Shown here: in pieces, positions 22,367-33,837 of the stretch
How positions within the stretch are numbered: position 1 is the first letter of the stretch
Layout: each line of letters begins with the position of its first letter
NCBI RefSeq assembly: GCF_937616625.2
Contig: NC_065575.1
Coordinates: 7,881,501-7,945,500 of the forward strand
Length of the DNA stretch: 64,000 bases
Reading direction: 5' to 3'
DNA from: Mercurialis annua
Taxonomy: Eukaryota; Streptophyta; Magnoliopsida; Malpighiales; Euphorbiaceae
Made by a program: the position numbers and the translations under genes
Notes under the pieces: generated by a model
The model's database searches: none
The model's input: only the letters and a program-made list of their open reading frames with translations
What the model was told of the DNA's origin: nothing

Positions 22367-23050
22367 GCTGACCTCGTATCACAATCACAATAAGTTAGTC
22401 TAATTCTACTTGTTAAGACTTACCCGAAAGCTGGTGATCACCCAGCCTATTGACGCCCAATAGGTAGCTCGTTCCCCCGGTTTTCACAGTCTATATAATT
22501 GATAAAATACTACTACATGCGATATAGTTTAATATCATACTTATAATATCAAAACTAGTTATTGCGTAATAATACACAAATGTAAAGTGTAACTCACAGC
22601 GACCGCTATTTCCATATTCCTATACGTAAGATCCAAATAAGTAGATCTTTCAAACGTCCTCGTGTTTTGATCCGGTAGCTAGTTACCTTGCCGGATTTAG
22701 GAAACAAGCAAACATAACTCGAGTAAGAATCTAATTCTAAAGACGTTCTAGACTCGAGATATAAACTTAAACGTAACTCGTCTAGTTCTAACCGCGTCTA
22801 ATCTCATATCGATCCATCTTAACTTATCGATCTTCGATACTTACGCTATATGGCTTTAGGTTCACGAATTAACTCTAAAACCTAAACGTCTAACTTCGTA
22901 TATCAAAATCCTAATCATATTCTTTGTGTTTTATGTCCAAATTTCACATTTTCGGAATCCGTAGGTCAAAATCAACTTAAAACACTTTGCATTGGACCTC
23001 GGGACACTATTCCCGCTTCAAAACAGGTTTGCATACCTTGCCAAACTTTT

Positions 23051-23123
23051 CTCACGTCGTGAGGGGTCTCCTCATGTTGTGAGGCTTGCCCTCACGCCGT
23101 GAGAGAGCTCCTCACGTCGTGAG
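23051..23123. repeat. Four 13-bp palindromes at exact 20-bp spacing
   Basis: CTCACGTCGTGAG at 23051 and 23111, CTCATGTTGTGAG at 23071, CTCACGCCGTGAG at 23091. Two more in the same phase of 20 bp stand at 23447 (CTCGCGTCGCGAG) and 23467 (CTCACGTCGTGAA). Confidence 0.9.
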
Positions 23124-24345
23124 GACGTGTTTTACGACTCCACATGCGATACCGACGTGTTCTCGACATGTTTCCGACCTCCAAACACATATCCAGCATC
23201 ATAACAATACTCCAAACAATCAAAAACGTGATAAAAATGCTTAAAACGAATCGAATACGCGAATTCAATAAAACCGCTCGATTCAAAAACTAGGCAGCAA
23301 CTAAAATCTTATTTACAGTAACCAAAAATTGATTCTTACATTAATATGATACCCTGGGATAATATAAAATCCTTTACTCTTTCCAATGCAACGAGAATCG
23401 CTCAATTCCGAGTCCGAACGAAGAAATTATGCCGATTACAAGTTCGCTCGCGTCGCGAGACTATGTCTCACGTCGTGAAACACACCCAAACTGCTCCAAA
23501 TATTGTCTCGACTTGTTTCCGACACCCCAAATTCATTCTGACATGCTTCTACATCAATATAACACAAAATCCAACTCAATAATCATCAAAAACGTCAAAA
23601 ACGACGTGATTACGGTTGATACGATTCGAACGCATACTAACAGCCCTATAACTCTCAATTTAAGCAACCAAAAAAGTAATATTATCTTGATCTGAACCAT
23701 GTAGATGATATAGAATTGATTTCTTGATCCAATGGCGCGAGAATCACTCGATTCCGTCGAGAAACAAAGAAACTGCGACGATCGCGAGTTTGATCGTTCC
23801 TAACCCTTAGCTGATACATGTTTTCTCTTCTGTTCTTCATTTTTCATCATCTTCTTAACCTTATATATGTTGGCTATTGTACTTCTTTGTTCCCTCAACT
23901 CTTTAACTCAACCAATCTTTCCTAACGATTAATTAAATGCTTTCAATTTCGATACTTACGTATTATTTATACCCAAATAAATAATACGACTTTCCGATCT
24001 AATATTTTTCACCGATAATCTTTATCAATTAATATCAATTATATTATTAATTATTTCCAATAATTTATAATATGGGACCAATAAACTTTATTTTAATAAC
24101 GTTTCTTACCATCCTTTTTGTCCAATTTTTTTCCTTTAACTGAATTCTAATTTTAAACTTTCCGTATTAGAATTCTTAAGACTGGCCTACTCGGGTCTTG
24201 TCTATTCAATTACTTTGATATTCTTTGTCCTACTAGATCGGGTTATCGGAAAAAGGTCAAGTTGCCAATTCCGGAATCGTCAAACGTACGTGGTATTACA
24301 TTCTTCCCTCCTTATAAAAATTCGTCCTCGAATTTTCATATACTT

Positions 24346-24927
24346 CTTGTTATATGAAAATTATTAGCTCGGGACCTACACTTTATTTATTTTAATTTTC
24401 TTAGCTTTTTCTAGTCCCGCTAATACCCGTTTTAACGAATAATAATTACCAAATAATATTATTATTCTGCGATTAACTTAGTAAACTTATTCTGACCATA
24501 CTTCTCAACTCAATTTCCATTTCAGACCTACTTGACCTAAATCTCGTAATTTAGGACAGGTGACACGATCTAATACCTTAAAAATTTATAGGTTAGTGCA
24601 ATTGACATATTTTAAAGGTCGTGTTATTTTTGAGATTTTGTGTAAAGGTGGTGATTTTATATATAATTAACCAAAATAACGCTATTTTAAGTAATAAAAT
24701 TTTCTAGCCCGTAAACCACCCCAAACATGTCGATAAACTTTTCAAAACTCATAATAAACGTCAAAATAATGATTACTAACATTTATATTGTATGTTTACT
24801 AAAATCAACCAAAATCACAGTTATTTTGAACTTCAAAAATTCTAGCCCATAAACCACCTCCAAATATCCCTTAAACACCTTTGATCGTAAATTAAATGAT
24901 ATATTAATAATCTACAATATTTAGTTG
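24346..24927. other. AT-rich DNA after the LTR remnant
   Basis: No gene. It may hold more of the decayed retrotransposon, but I could not read pol motifs. Confidence 0.45.
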
Positions 24928-25845
24928 CATTTTTTGTTAAGAAAGTTTAACAAAGAAGTTTGAAAATCCTATACTTTAGGCTTATTTGGGAGCTTTGGAA
25001 AGGATAACCAAAAATGGAGAAAATTACTTGAAGAAGATGAATGACAATTTTGTAAATAAACAAAAGTTTAGGCCAAAATTGACTTTTTACCGCTTTCGAT
25101 TTTAAATTTTTCCAAAAAATTCCAAATATTAATTTATGAATATGAAATTCAAATTTAACATTCCGGGTTTTTTTATTTTAATTAATTTTAATTATTTTAG
25201 CGGTTTAAACTTTTTTTAAACAAATGGTGATTATATTAGCTCTACCACAAGATGTGATAGGCTAAAAATAAAACGAACACTAGAGTTTTGTGAAGAAATC
25301 TAGGCATCAGAATACATTATTACCCCCAAACAAAAAATGCAGGTTGTGATATATGTAATGAATCACCTCCTTATTGATACAATCATCATTTTTTGTTAAG
25401 AAAGTTTAATGAAAACGTTTGAAATCCTATAGTTTAGGCTTAATTGGGAGTTGCAGAAATGACAACCAAAAATGGAAAAAATAACTTGAAGAAGAGGACT
25501 AGCAATTTTGTTTATAAACAAAAATTTAGGCCAAAATTGACTTTTTACCACTTTCAATTTCTAATTTTTCCAAAAGATTCTCAATATTAATTTATGAATA
25601 TGAAACTCAAATTTAACATTCCGAGTTTTTTTATTTTAGTTTATTTTAATTATTTTAGCGGTTTTAAACTTTTTTAGATAAATGGTGATTATATTAGCTC
25701 CAACACATGTGATTGGCAAAAAATAAAATGAGCACTAGATCCTTGTGAAGAAGTCTAGACATCGGAATACATTATTATCACCAAACAAAAAATGCAGGTT
25801 GTATATATATAATGAATCACACCCTTATTGATACAAAAAAATCAA
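24928..25845. repeat. 459-bp tandem duplication
   Basis: Two diverged direct copies start with CATTTTTTGTTAAGAAAG at 24928 and 25387. They share landmarks such as GGCCAAAATTGACTTTTTACC and CAAACAAAAAATGCAGGTTG at matching offsets. Non-coding. Confidence 0.85.
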
Positions 25846-25869
25846 ATCATCGTAGCTCGAAGCTTCATT

Positions 25870-27500
25870 GCAAAAAACCATCCCATTTCTTGCCTTTTAT
25901 ATCTCCCTATTAACATAAAACCAAATTGTTGACCAAATATCTTTATATTTTGAGTTCGCCAAACCCATCCATTGAGAATAAAAGCTTGCTATATCTCCCG
26001 ATATCGTCCAAGCGATAATACCAATTTTGGATAAAAGATTCGACCAAAATCCCAAGCTAAAGGACATAAATTAGCGACATGAATCGCTGTTTCTATCTCT
26101 GAGCAATTCGAACAAAACTATCGGTCCTGTGCAAGGATTCTACGCAGGACCATAAATTTCTTCGATGATATACGCCCTCGATGCAAAAGCCAAGTAAAAA
26201 AATGCAGTTTATGCGAGATTTTATGCTTCCAAACCTCCATAAAAACCAGTCTTGTCGAGTGCCAACATCAGTGAGCAGTTTATAGAAGGACGTTGTTGTG
26301 TAAGGTTATTTGCGCACTAGAAAACTGCATCAGGGTTACTAGAAAAAACCATCGATTGCAGCTGCCGAGTGAGGAAATGCAGGGACACTGTTTCCCCAGT
26401 CTCAGGCGTCTTTTCCAGCTGAAATTCCAGATGTGCAGGAAAGAACTTCTCGACAGAGAGAGCTTCAAAACGGAGGCAGTATGTTGAGTAGCAAGCTTAA
26501 ATAAAATTTGGAAATCCATGGACAGAGGATTAACTTGATTAGTAAGCCATAAGTCTCTCCAAAAAATAATATCTGAGCGATTCCCCACCTTGAAACTGAC
26601 ATTAGATGTAAATAAATTTCAAATTTCATTGTTAGCAAAATAAAGCTTTCGAACACCCTTTCAAAGAGGCGACAAATGTCTATTGTTAGGATGTATCAAA
26701 CCAAACAATGACCGAGTGACCATAAACCAAAGCAAACCCCTGTCGCAAGATAAAAGCTTCCAAACCCATTTCAGGAGTAAACTTTAATTCCTAAGCCGTA
26801 AAGAGGGAACATTAAGACCGCCAGAACATAACGGTAAACAAATATCCTCCCAAGCGACTTTACAAATTCCTCTCGAAGAATCCGAACCCGACCAAAGAAA
26901 ATTTCTCATATATCTATCCATTAATGCTAAGTTTCCTAAAGCAATGACAAAGCAACACGTAGAGTGGACAGGCAGATTGCAAAGAACTGACTTTATCAAC
27001 ACTAATCTTCTGGCCGAGGACAAAAAGTTACTCTTCCAAAGAGCCAAATGCAAAGAGAAGTTTTGAAGGATTGAGCTAAAATTTAGCCAAATTTCTCCAA
27101 GAAAGAGGTAAATCAAGATAAATAATGGGTAATTTCTCAATCTTGCAATTAACAATAAAAGCTGCAGATTCGATATCCTGATCAGACATGTTCAATCCTA
27201 TAATAGTGCTTTTTGGAAGTTAATCCGCAAACCAAAAACAATCTCAAAGCATCGAAGGGTACGAAGAAGATTACTAACCATAGACAAGTTATTAGAAAGA
27301 AACATGCGAGTGTCGTCTGCAAACTGCAGCAAGGATAGAGATTCACGACAGCCTTCAATTAAAATCCCTTCAATCAGCTCCAAATTTTTTGCCTTATCAA
27401 TGATAACTTTGAACCCCTCTACTGCAATAACAAAAAGTATCGAGGAAAGAGGATCACCTTGCCGCACACCCTTTTTCATAAAAAAATTTCCATAAAGAAA
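25870..27500 (-). pseudogene. Decayed LINE (non-LTR retrotransposon) reverse transcriptase
   Basis: On the minus strand, 27527-27198 encodes part of a reverse transcriptase with GVRQGDPLSS and the catalytic FADDT. Then 27155-26784 encodes the downstream part (SSARRLVLIKSVLCNLPVHS, YMRNFLWSGSD, GGLNVPSL). Then 26656-26280 gives the GNRSDIIFWRDLW block, and about 26270-25980 gives the zinc-binding zf-RVT block (WKHKISHKLHFFTWLLHRG, then CSNC and HVANLCPLAWDFG). The pieces lie in different frames with stop codons, so it is dead. The endonuclease and the 5' half are missing. It abuts an LTR remnant at its upstream side. Confidence 0.88.
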
Positions 27501-27506
27501 TTTTTT

Positions 27507-27687
27507 AAAAATCGCTCTAAATATCAAAAAAAATTAAAAATAATATTTTTAAACTTTCCATATTTTTATTCGCTTCTCCATGTATTTAAACTCGTATTTT
27601 AAATTTTTAAAAAAATTGTTCATAATTTTGGTTGTCCAAACCGGGACGCATGACTTAATTAAAAATTAAATTTTTTAAGGCATTACA
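27507..27687 (-). mobile_element. LTR start fragment (minus), same family as 40215
   Basis: On the minus strand it reads TGTAATGCCTTAAAA, then CGTCCCGGTTTGGACAACC, GTTTAAATACATGGAGAAG and so on. The order of these blocks parallels the plus-strand fragment that begins at 40215. TG start and conserved blocks suggest a long gypsy LTR, truncated. Confidence 0.6.
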
Positions 27688-27808
27688 CAAACTAGCCGAA
27701 CTAACTAAATTAACCATCAACTTTTAATCAAATTGATAAAAATAGATTGACTAGTTATTGTAATTCGGTTTAACTGAATTTTTATAATCTTGTAACCGAC
27801 AAGCTTTA

Positions 27809-28317
27809 TCTACACTATATATAAAAGCACGGATGGGGGGGCATGCACTTTTACGTTATTGTCCTTTTCACTTATAAAATTTAATTATTAATTAAAAAGT
27901 ATTAAGATAATCATTAAAATTTGAGTACTACTTAAAATAAACTATTATGTTAAGATAAGTTAGATACTAACTAAAATAAACTACTATATTGAAATAATTG
28001 TTTAGAGTATTAATTAAAATATACTACTTTGACTATTTAATGATTACTATTTTAATTATTTTTTTAATCGTATAGAATTCTAAATAAGGTAAACTATTCC
28101 AATGAACTACTATTTTAATTTTTAATTTTATATTTTCTATTAAAGTTTTCTATTATTATAAAATTTGAGTACCAATTAATTTTTTTAAAGAATTAAAACA
28201 ATCATTTAAAATATTTAATAAGATAAATTATTTCAAATTAATTATTATTTTAATTTTATTTAATAATTTGACGAGTCACACTACGAGTCACGTGCGAAAC
28301 ACGTAAAGTAACACTAA
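27809..28317 (+). mobile_element. Helitron-like non-autonomous element
   Basis: Starts TCTACACTATATATAAAAGC after an A, and ends near CTAA preceded by a small hairpin ACGTG-CGAAA-CACGT. TC start, 3' hairpin and CTRR end are Helitron traits. The same 5' end recurs at 46485 and 51648. The exact 3' base is uncertain. Confidence 0.65.
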
Positions 28318-28729
28318 GTATAAGTAAAAGAAGTATTAAGAGTAACATAGACAGTCACTTGTCCTTATAACCATCAATTATTAATTTTAGTTAATGACGG
28401 TTTTTTGACATCATTTTGATATAATTTAATTGTGAAAATTAATTTTATAATAAATCTAATCAACTAGGTCATTATATTTTAATGACATACAGATTCCTAA
28501 ACCCTTTAACATCATTAAAAATTGGGTCAAGGGGATGACCTTTTGTCTAATTGTCTCACTTTATTTTTCAAAATTTTCATATAATTAATATTCCCTCCAT
28601 CTCTTAAAAGAATTACCCCAATATGAATGAAGAATTAATTGGTTATACAGTAATTGTTTTAAAATGTTACAAGTTAAAAGTTACTATATTAAATTGCACT
28701 AATCAACCTTCCATATAAATTAGGATTGA
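28318..28729. other. AT-rich DNA
   Basis: A single Stowaway-like end (TTCCCTCCATCTCTTAAAAG near 28591) without a partner. No gene. Confidence 0.45.
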
Positions 28730-29536
28730 GATTCCCTCAAGTTCATTTTGAACTTGAGGGGGTTAACACAATTCCCGAATTACTCTTGCTGGTTTTAAAC
28801 AATATTTTAAAAAATAAACCGGTAGAAACCCTAGCCGCAATAAGAGGGAGGTGATTTTGGCCATTGTTTGGTTCAAAATCACCTCCCTACCTTCTCGTTT
28901 TCTCTTGAAATCTCGTACTTATTTTATTTTACGTCAATAATCACAGATCTGAGATCTGTTGGTTTTTTCTTTCTTTCTTTATGGATGTTTTGTCTTCCTT
29001 AGTAGAGTTCTGTCTCTTACCCTTTATGGGTTTTGCTATTTCCTTGATGGAATTATCTACGGAACGTAGATCTGAAGTGCTATCAGTAGAAATCTTATTT
29101 CTAATATTCTCCCAATCGGACTCATTCAAAGACCAAAGAGTCGATTTGTGGTTTAAAATAACCTTCGAGTGGAGCGGACGGATCGCCGAGTTGCACATTA
29201 AAAGAGCTCCGTCAATGCGATTGAAGAAATTAGATATGATTTTCTGTTATTTTACTGATGTTCTATTATTGTACCTCTTGAATGTATTGATATATATTCA
29301 ATATTTGATCAAGTTGTATTTTTATTTCTCTATTAATAAAATTTTCATTATTCTCAAAAAAAAAAAAATGAATTTGAGGGGGTCATATATTCACAATTTA
29401 CGCCGTTCATTATAAAATGAATGGTGTAGATAAAAATAGTACATTTTTAATCAAATTAATCTACAACATTCATTTTATAATGAACGGTGTAGATCGTGAA
29501 CATGATCTTCTCAAGTTCATTTAACTTGAGGGAATC
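28730..29536. mobile_element. Fold-back element interrupted by a short LINE
   Basis: Ends GATTCCCTCAAGTT and AACTTGAGGGAATC, each forming a local hairpin (CTCAAGTTCA..TGAACTTGAG on the left). The right part has two nested hairpins built on TTCATT..AATGAA (about 29405 and 29470). The interruption 28764-29368 splits the left arm from the rest. The target duplication of the outer element is not clear. Confidence 0.65.
28764..29368 (+). mobile_element. Short LINE lacking ORFs, with poly(A) and 15-bp target duplication
   Basis: Ends in 13 A (29356-29368) after AATAAAATTTTCATTATTCTC. Flanked by TGAACTTGAGGGGGT (28749-28763) and TGAATTTGAGGGGGT (29369-29383), a 15-bp duplication with one mismatch. 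Its 5' part carries a 13-bp-stem hairpin (28846-28858 with 28875-28887) also seen at 42153-42190. A 144-codon frame on the plus strand (28981-29415) and an 85-codon frame opposite have no recognisable LINE domain. Probably a 5'-UTR/3'-UTR deletion derivative mobilised by a full LINE. Confidence 0.7.
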
Positions 29537-30992
29537 GTAGAGTGAAGTTTTTTATTTTCTGCGAAAAGAATTTAGTTTTTACTTTTTTTGGATGGACGCA
29601 GAAATTTTAATTTTTATGAACTATAGAAAACGTCAACTTGAAGAACTTTTGCACAAGAAATAATAATAAAATTGCATGAGAATATTTGTTTGCAGAAAGT
29701 AAGGACATTGCCTCCACTAGCGTTGTCGTCTTCAGGCCAATGGACCAACATAATACGTACTGTTATTTTCAATATATTCTTTTTTTATGCACAATGTCTT
29801 CATGTCTGTACTCTCTACTAAAACCCTCTTAACAGATTGAGTTTTTAGAGATATTAACTTATCATTAAAAATTATTGTAAATCAATTCTTAGATATGAGA
29901 TATATTATGCGTCTAAAAATATATCTTTTTAATAAAATTAACTATTTTCTTTAAAATAGTTAGTTTTATGATTTTAGTGAAATTACGAATATTTCTATTA
30001 ATATTTTACTTTAATTTATTTATTATTATTTTGAATGTTATATTAATAATTAAAATTACAGATTTCAATAACAATAATAATAATAATTAAAATTACAGAT
30101 AATTTTATTTTTAGAAGGATAATCACATTAAGAAAATTTACTACTTAATAAATACAAATCATTTACTGTTTGATAATAAGGATAAAATATTTCAGATTAT
30201 TAGTGTATATAACGTTTTTATATAATTTGAGATATATTTAAAATAGTGACCTAATTGGTATTAATTGTACAATTTTCTCATATATTTTCTAATTAATTCT
30301 CTCTATGATATTTCAGATTATCAAATTAGTGACATCTATTATTTTTTCAAAGGTGACCAATATAAATTTAGTTTTTTAAAATTCGCTACCGATATTAATT
30401 TTATATTTATTTTTATATATAAATATGTATATATGTATAAAAATGAAAAGTACAAATTATATTTATTATTACCGAACCTAATTAATTTGATGCCATTTTC
30501 ATGATTCGAAAAATCGGCGAGGTTTTCAAGTATTTTATTTAATTAAATAAATCTTTTAAATAGTTCATTTAACAATATCCAAACAGTAATAATATCATGA
30601 ATAAGAATAATAAAAAAAATAAACCTATTATGTTGGGATAAGTGAAAATAACTAATGAAATTATTATTTTGAAATTGAGCGAGTATTATATAGACATAAT
30701 AAAATAAAAAAGTTCTCACAAATTACACAATATTTAAAAGGATATTTCAATCCTATTTATAATATTTAGACAGAATTCACTTATTTTTAAATGAAGAAGG
30801 TATACAAAAGTTTAGTGTGGAAATCAATTATCTTTCTATATAGGAAAAAAATTAATAATCTAAATGCAATTGAATTTTATTGATTACAGAAGATAAAAAA
30901 CACTTTCAATGGCGTGTGGGCTATGTACTAATAATTTGACCAAACAAAAATTTATCGAACAAAAAGTTTGACTAAACAAACAACATTAGAAG
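29537..30992. other. AT-rich intergenic DNA
   Basis: No gene or defined element. Frames here are low-complexity AT-rich. Confidence 0.5.
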
Positions 30993-31490
30993 TAGGATGT
31001 AAATGAACTGAGTCGAACCGAGCTTTACAATGTTCATGGTTAGATTGTTTAGCAAATAAAGTATTCATATTCGGTTTATATTCGTTTGAGTTTTGAACGG
31101 ATGTTCATGTTTGTTTTGTTTAGATCCTATAGTATTTACATTCGGCTCGTGTTCGGCTGTGTTCGTTTGTTTAGCTACTAAACGAACAATTTCATGAACG
31201 ATTTAGCATACAAGCTCACGAATAAGTTCGATAAATACCAAACGAATTTTGCAAGTCCATTCGCGAGTCCGTATGTTTAACAGCTAAAATATATAATTTG
31301 CGAGCACAAAACTATATTAGTTTGTTATTAAAACTATATAGTTTTTGTATATTATATAGCAATATTAAAACAAACAAGTTCACAAACGATTTAACGGACA
31401 AGCTCACAAATAAGCTCGGTAATTGCTTTTTATTATATATTTTTTATTTTTTATATTTAAATTTTCATGGATGGATCTATCTTTGATAAA
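30993..31490. mobile_element. Probable decayed hAT-type element (one end)
   Basis: A left end like TAGGATGTAAATGAAC (related in style to TAGGGGTG-type hAT ends) is followed by repeated GTTCG/CGAAC steps such as TTCGGCTCGTGTTCGGCTGT. No matching right end found. Confidence 0.4.
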
Positions 31491-32045
31491 ACAAAACATA
31501 TCTATAGACAATCCATTACTATTTTCACTGTTTCATATCAATAATTGAGAATCAATTACACATTCAAACTAATCAATGAGACAAAAATATGAAGCACCTT
31601 TACATGGTGCTCACTTAAGGCATATAACCAAGATAGATTAATCAATTGACAATAATTACATTAAATTGGAAGATCTTTGCATCAATTAAATTTCCACTTT
31701 ACATTAAATTATGTAAGGAGGACCCAATTTCATATAGTACAAATTTTCAAAAAGGTTGCTTTAAAATGAGTAGCTTAATGCCTTAATTATTATGTCAAGG
31801 TTTCTTATCTCCTTTTTCTTTTAACAAAACGTTTTTGGACATTCCAAAATTGATCTAAGTTAGAATGAAAGAGTACAAAATATTAAATTAAAATGAATTC
31901 AATATATTTATATTTAAAATGAATTCTAAAGTTAAATTTTTTGTAATCTTGTTTCCATATTAACCTTATAAACATTTTATTAAAAATATCTTAAAAATAG
32001 AAATAATCATTAATTTTTTTTATAATGTTATCTTGTTAAATATTA
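31491..32045. other. AT-rich intergenic DNA
   Basis: No gene or defined element seen. Confidence 0.5.
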
Positions 32046-32316
32046 CTCCCTCCGCCCCAAGACAATAGTCCACTTTTCTTATTTTTTTGTCGCAAAACAA
32101 TAGTACACTTTCCTTATAAATCATAATTTAGAGTGTTTATTTTTCATATTACCCTTATTTAAAGTGTATCATTTATTGCTATTAGACATAGTCATAACAT
32201 TTAATAAGGGATGATAGGAAAAATAAAGATAATTTTGTGAAAAGTTAGATCATTAATTATATTTCTTAAACTGTGTGAAAAGAGGAAAGTGTACTATTGT
32301 TTTGGGACGGAGGGAG
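32046..32316. mobile_element. Stowaway-type MITE
   Basis: Ends CTCCCTCCGCCCCAAGACAA and the inverse TTTGGGACGGAGGGAG, flanked by TA (32044-32045, 32317-32318). 271 bp. Confidence 0.93.
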
Positions 32317-33540
32317 TATATATATACATATTTAAAATTAATAATATTAAAGTCATTAGTATTATGCTTAAAATGTATAAAATAATTAATAATGACTTTT
32401 GAAAATTGAAAATAAAAATATACTACATAAAAAAAGATGGAGATGAAAATTAGAAGAAAATATAGAAAGAAAAAAAATAGTAATAAAAATAAAAAGTGAG
32501 AGAAATAAAAAAATTAGCTTTATAAAGTAAAGACAAATTAGTCAAATAAAATTGTTCTTTTAAATTTTTGGAATGCATTTGCAAATTCCACCTATTTTAA
32601 TTGGATTTGCAATTCCTCAAATTATAACTAAAACCAATTCCAGAATTTTAATTCCAAGATTTGTATTTATTAGGTTCATTTATTCCAAACACAAAAAGTT
32701 AGAATTACAAATGAATTCCACATAATTTTAAGGAATTCATTCATTCCAAAGGGGCCTTAAACAAATTTATGAAAAAATTAATTTTAAAATATCAAATGAT
32801 CTAATCAGTTATATAAAAAATTACCATTTTATATTATTTATACGGAAATAAGTTACTCCATAATATATAGCCACTATTTAGAGGACCTCTAATATAACAA
32901 TATTTTAATATATATTAAGTCAATGTAAAATATTTTATGGCATACACAATAAAATTATAAATATTAAGCTATAATTTATAAAGTTTTCGTAAGAATGAAA
33001 ACTGTATCTTTGTGTTCATCACATTAAAATTGAGATGAATTACATAGTGCGACACACGAAGATCATTCATGCGAATTTTAAAACTAAAATCTCTTAGTAA
33101 AATTAAAATCATGCGGCCCAATCACCTTGCAGCTATCAGTAACGACCATTGTGTTGGATTTACTTTACACGACAGGCCACCAGATAGTTTTATTCAATGG
33201 TTAGTGCGTGATATTCATGGAGTTAGCTATATTAGAAATGTAATTTAAGTAGTACAAAACATTGCATCGAGAGATTGTGGGTTCGAACCACGCCTCGGTA
33301 ACTAACAACTAACATTGAAGTTTTCCGTCTTCCCCGGCACTATTTTAATATGAGGAACACTAGAGAAATTAGTACATCAACCATAATCTCAAGTCAAAAT
33401 AAGCTAAAAGATTTCGCAGATTTCGGAGTTAGACGTCAAAAGCAAATAAATGATATATTATCTGGACTGTAACTACAGAAATATAGATAGCTGAATGAAC
33501 TTGTTGCCAATCTTGAAATTTGTAGTATTGAGAAATTAGA
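32317..33540. other. AT-rich DNA with a tRNA-like B-box
   Basis: Mostly AT-rich. At 33272-33300 the string GTGGGTTCGAACCACGCCTC resembles a tRNA T-arm/B-box. An A-box-like TGGTTAGTGCG lies about 70 bases before it, too far for a tRNA; a decayed SINE is possible. No gene seen. Confidence 0.4.
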
Positions 33541-33549
33541 TTTGTTTTT

Positions 33550-33679
33550 GGCCCACCAATGTTTTAGAGATCCATTTTTGGTTCAGATGATTGACAAAGG
33601 CCTAACTAAAAAGCCCATTAGATCCATAACTTTGGACTCAAAGTTCCATCTTTCACCAAAAACCCTAGCTCTATATATT
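33550..33679 (+). promoter_or_regulatory. Ribosomal-protein-type promoter elements upstream of P2
   Basis: GGCCCA at 33550-33555 and AGCCCA at 33612-33617 are site II-like boxes. AAACCCTAG at 33659-33667 is a telo-box. TATATAT follows at about 33672. Telo-boxes with site II elements are typical of plant ribosomal-protein genes and link expression to cell proliferation. Confidence 0.75.
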
Positions 33680-33837
33680 CCCAACTTAGCAGTTCCAATT
33701 GCCATTCTTGTTAAAAAAACCCTAATCAACGCAGCAGCAGCCAGAAATTAAAAAAGTAGGTTAATTTCTCACTGACTTTTCATGATTCTGATTTTTGTAT
33801 GTGCTGATGATATTGATCGGAATTGTTGCAGCAGAAG

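Larger units (their letters stand above)
21556..24300 (-). mobile_element. Long LTR (2.7 kb) of a Ty3/gypsy element, minus strand
   Basis: Read on the minus strand it begins TGTAATACCACGTACG and ends GGGTCGTGACA, so it has TG..CA ends. On its inner side (24301-24345) the minus strand shows a purine run AGGAGGGAAGAA directly before TGTAATACC, like a polypurine tract. This is preceded by TCGAGGACGAATTTTTAT, resembling the end of a chromovirus polyprotein. It is therefore the 3' LTR of a truncated element; the remaining pol is gone by about 24.35 kb. The interior has two notable repeat sets (22223-22366 and 23051-23479). Confidence 0.75.

Noticed and set aside
21544..24306. Host gene in the higher-GC block around 22-24 kb
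   Set aside because: No long frame on either strand; ends and the flanking purine tract identify a long LTR.
28981..29415. 144-codon plus-strand frame and 85-codon minus-strand frame as host genes
   Set aside because: They lie within a poly(A)-ended, target-duplicated LINE insertion and have no domain.
33230..33305. tRNA gene
   Set aside because: A good B-box (GGGTTCGAACC) but no acceptor stem and wrong A-box spacing; at best a SINE remnant.
33542..33751. 69-codon frame upstream of P2
   Set aside because: Covers the promoter (telo-box, site II, TATA) and 5' UTR of RPP2.
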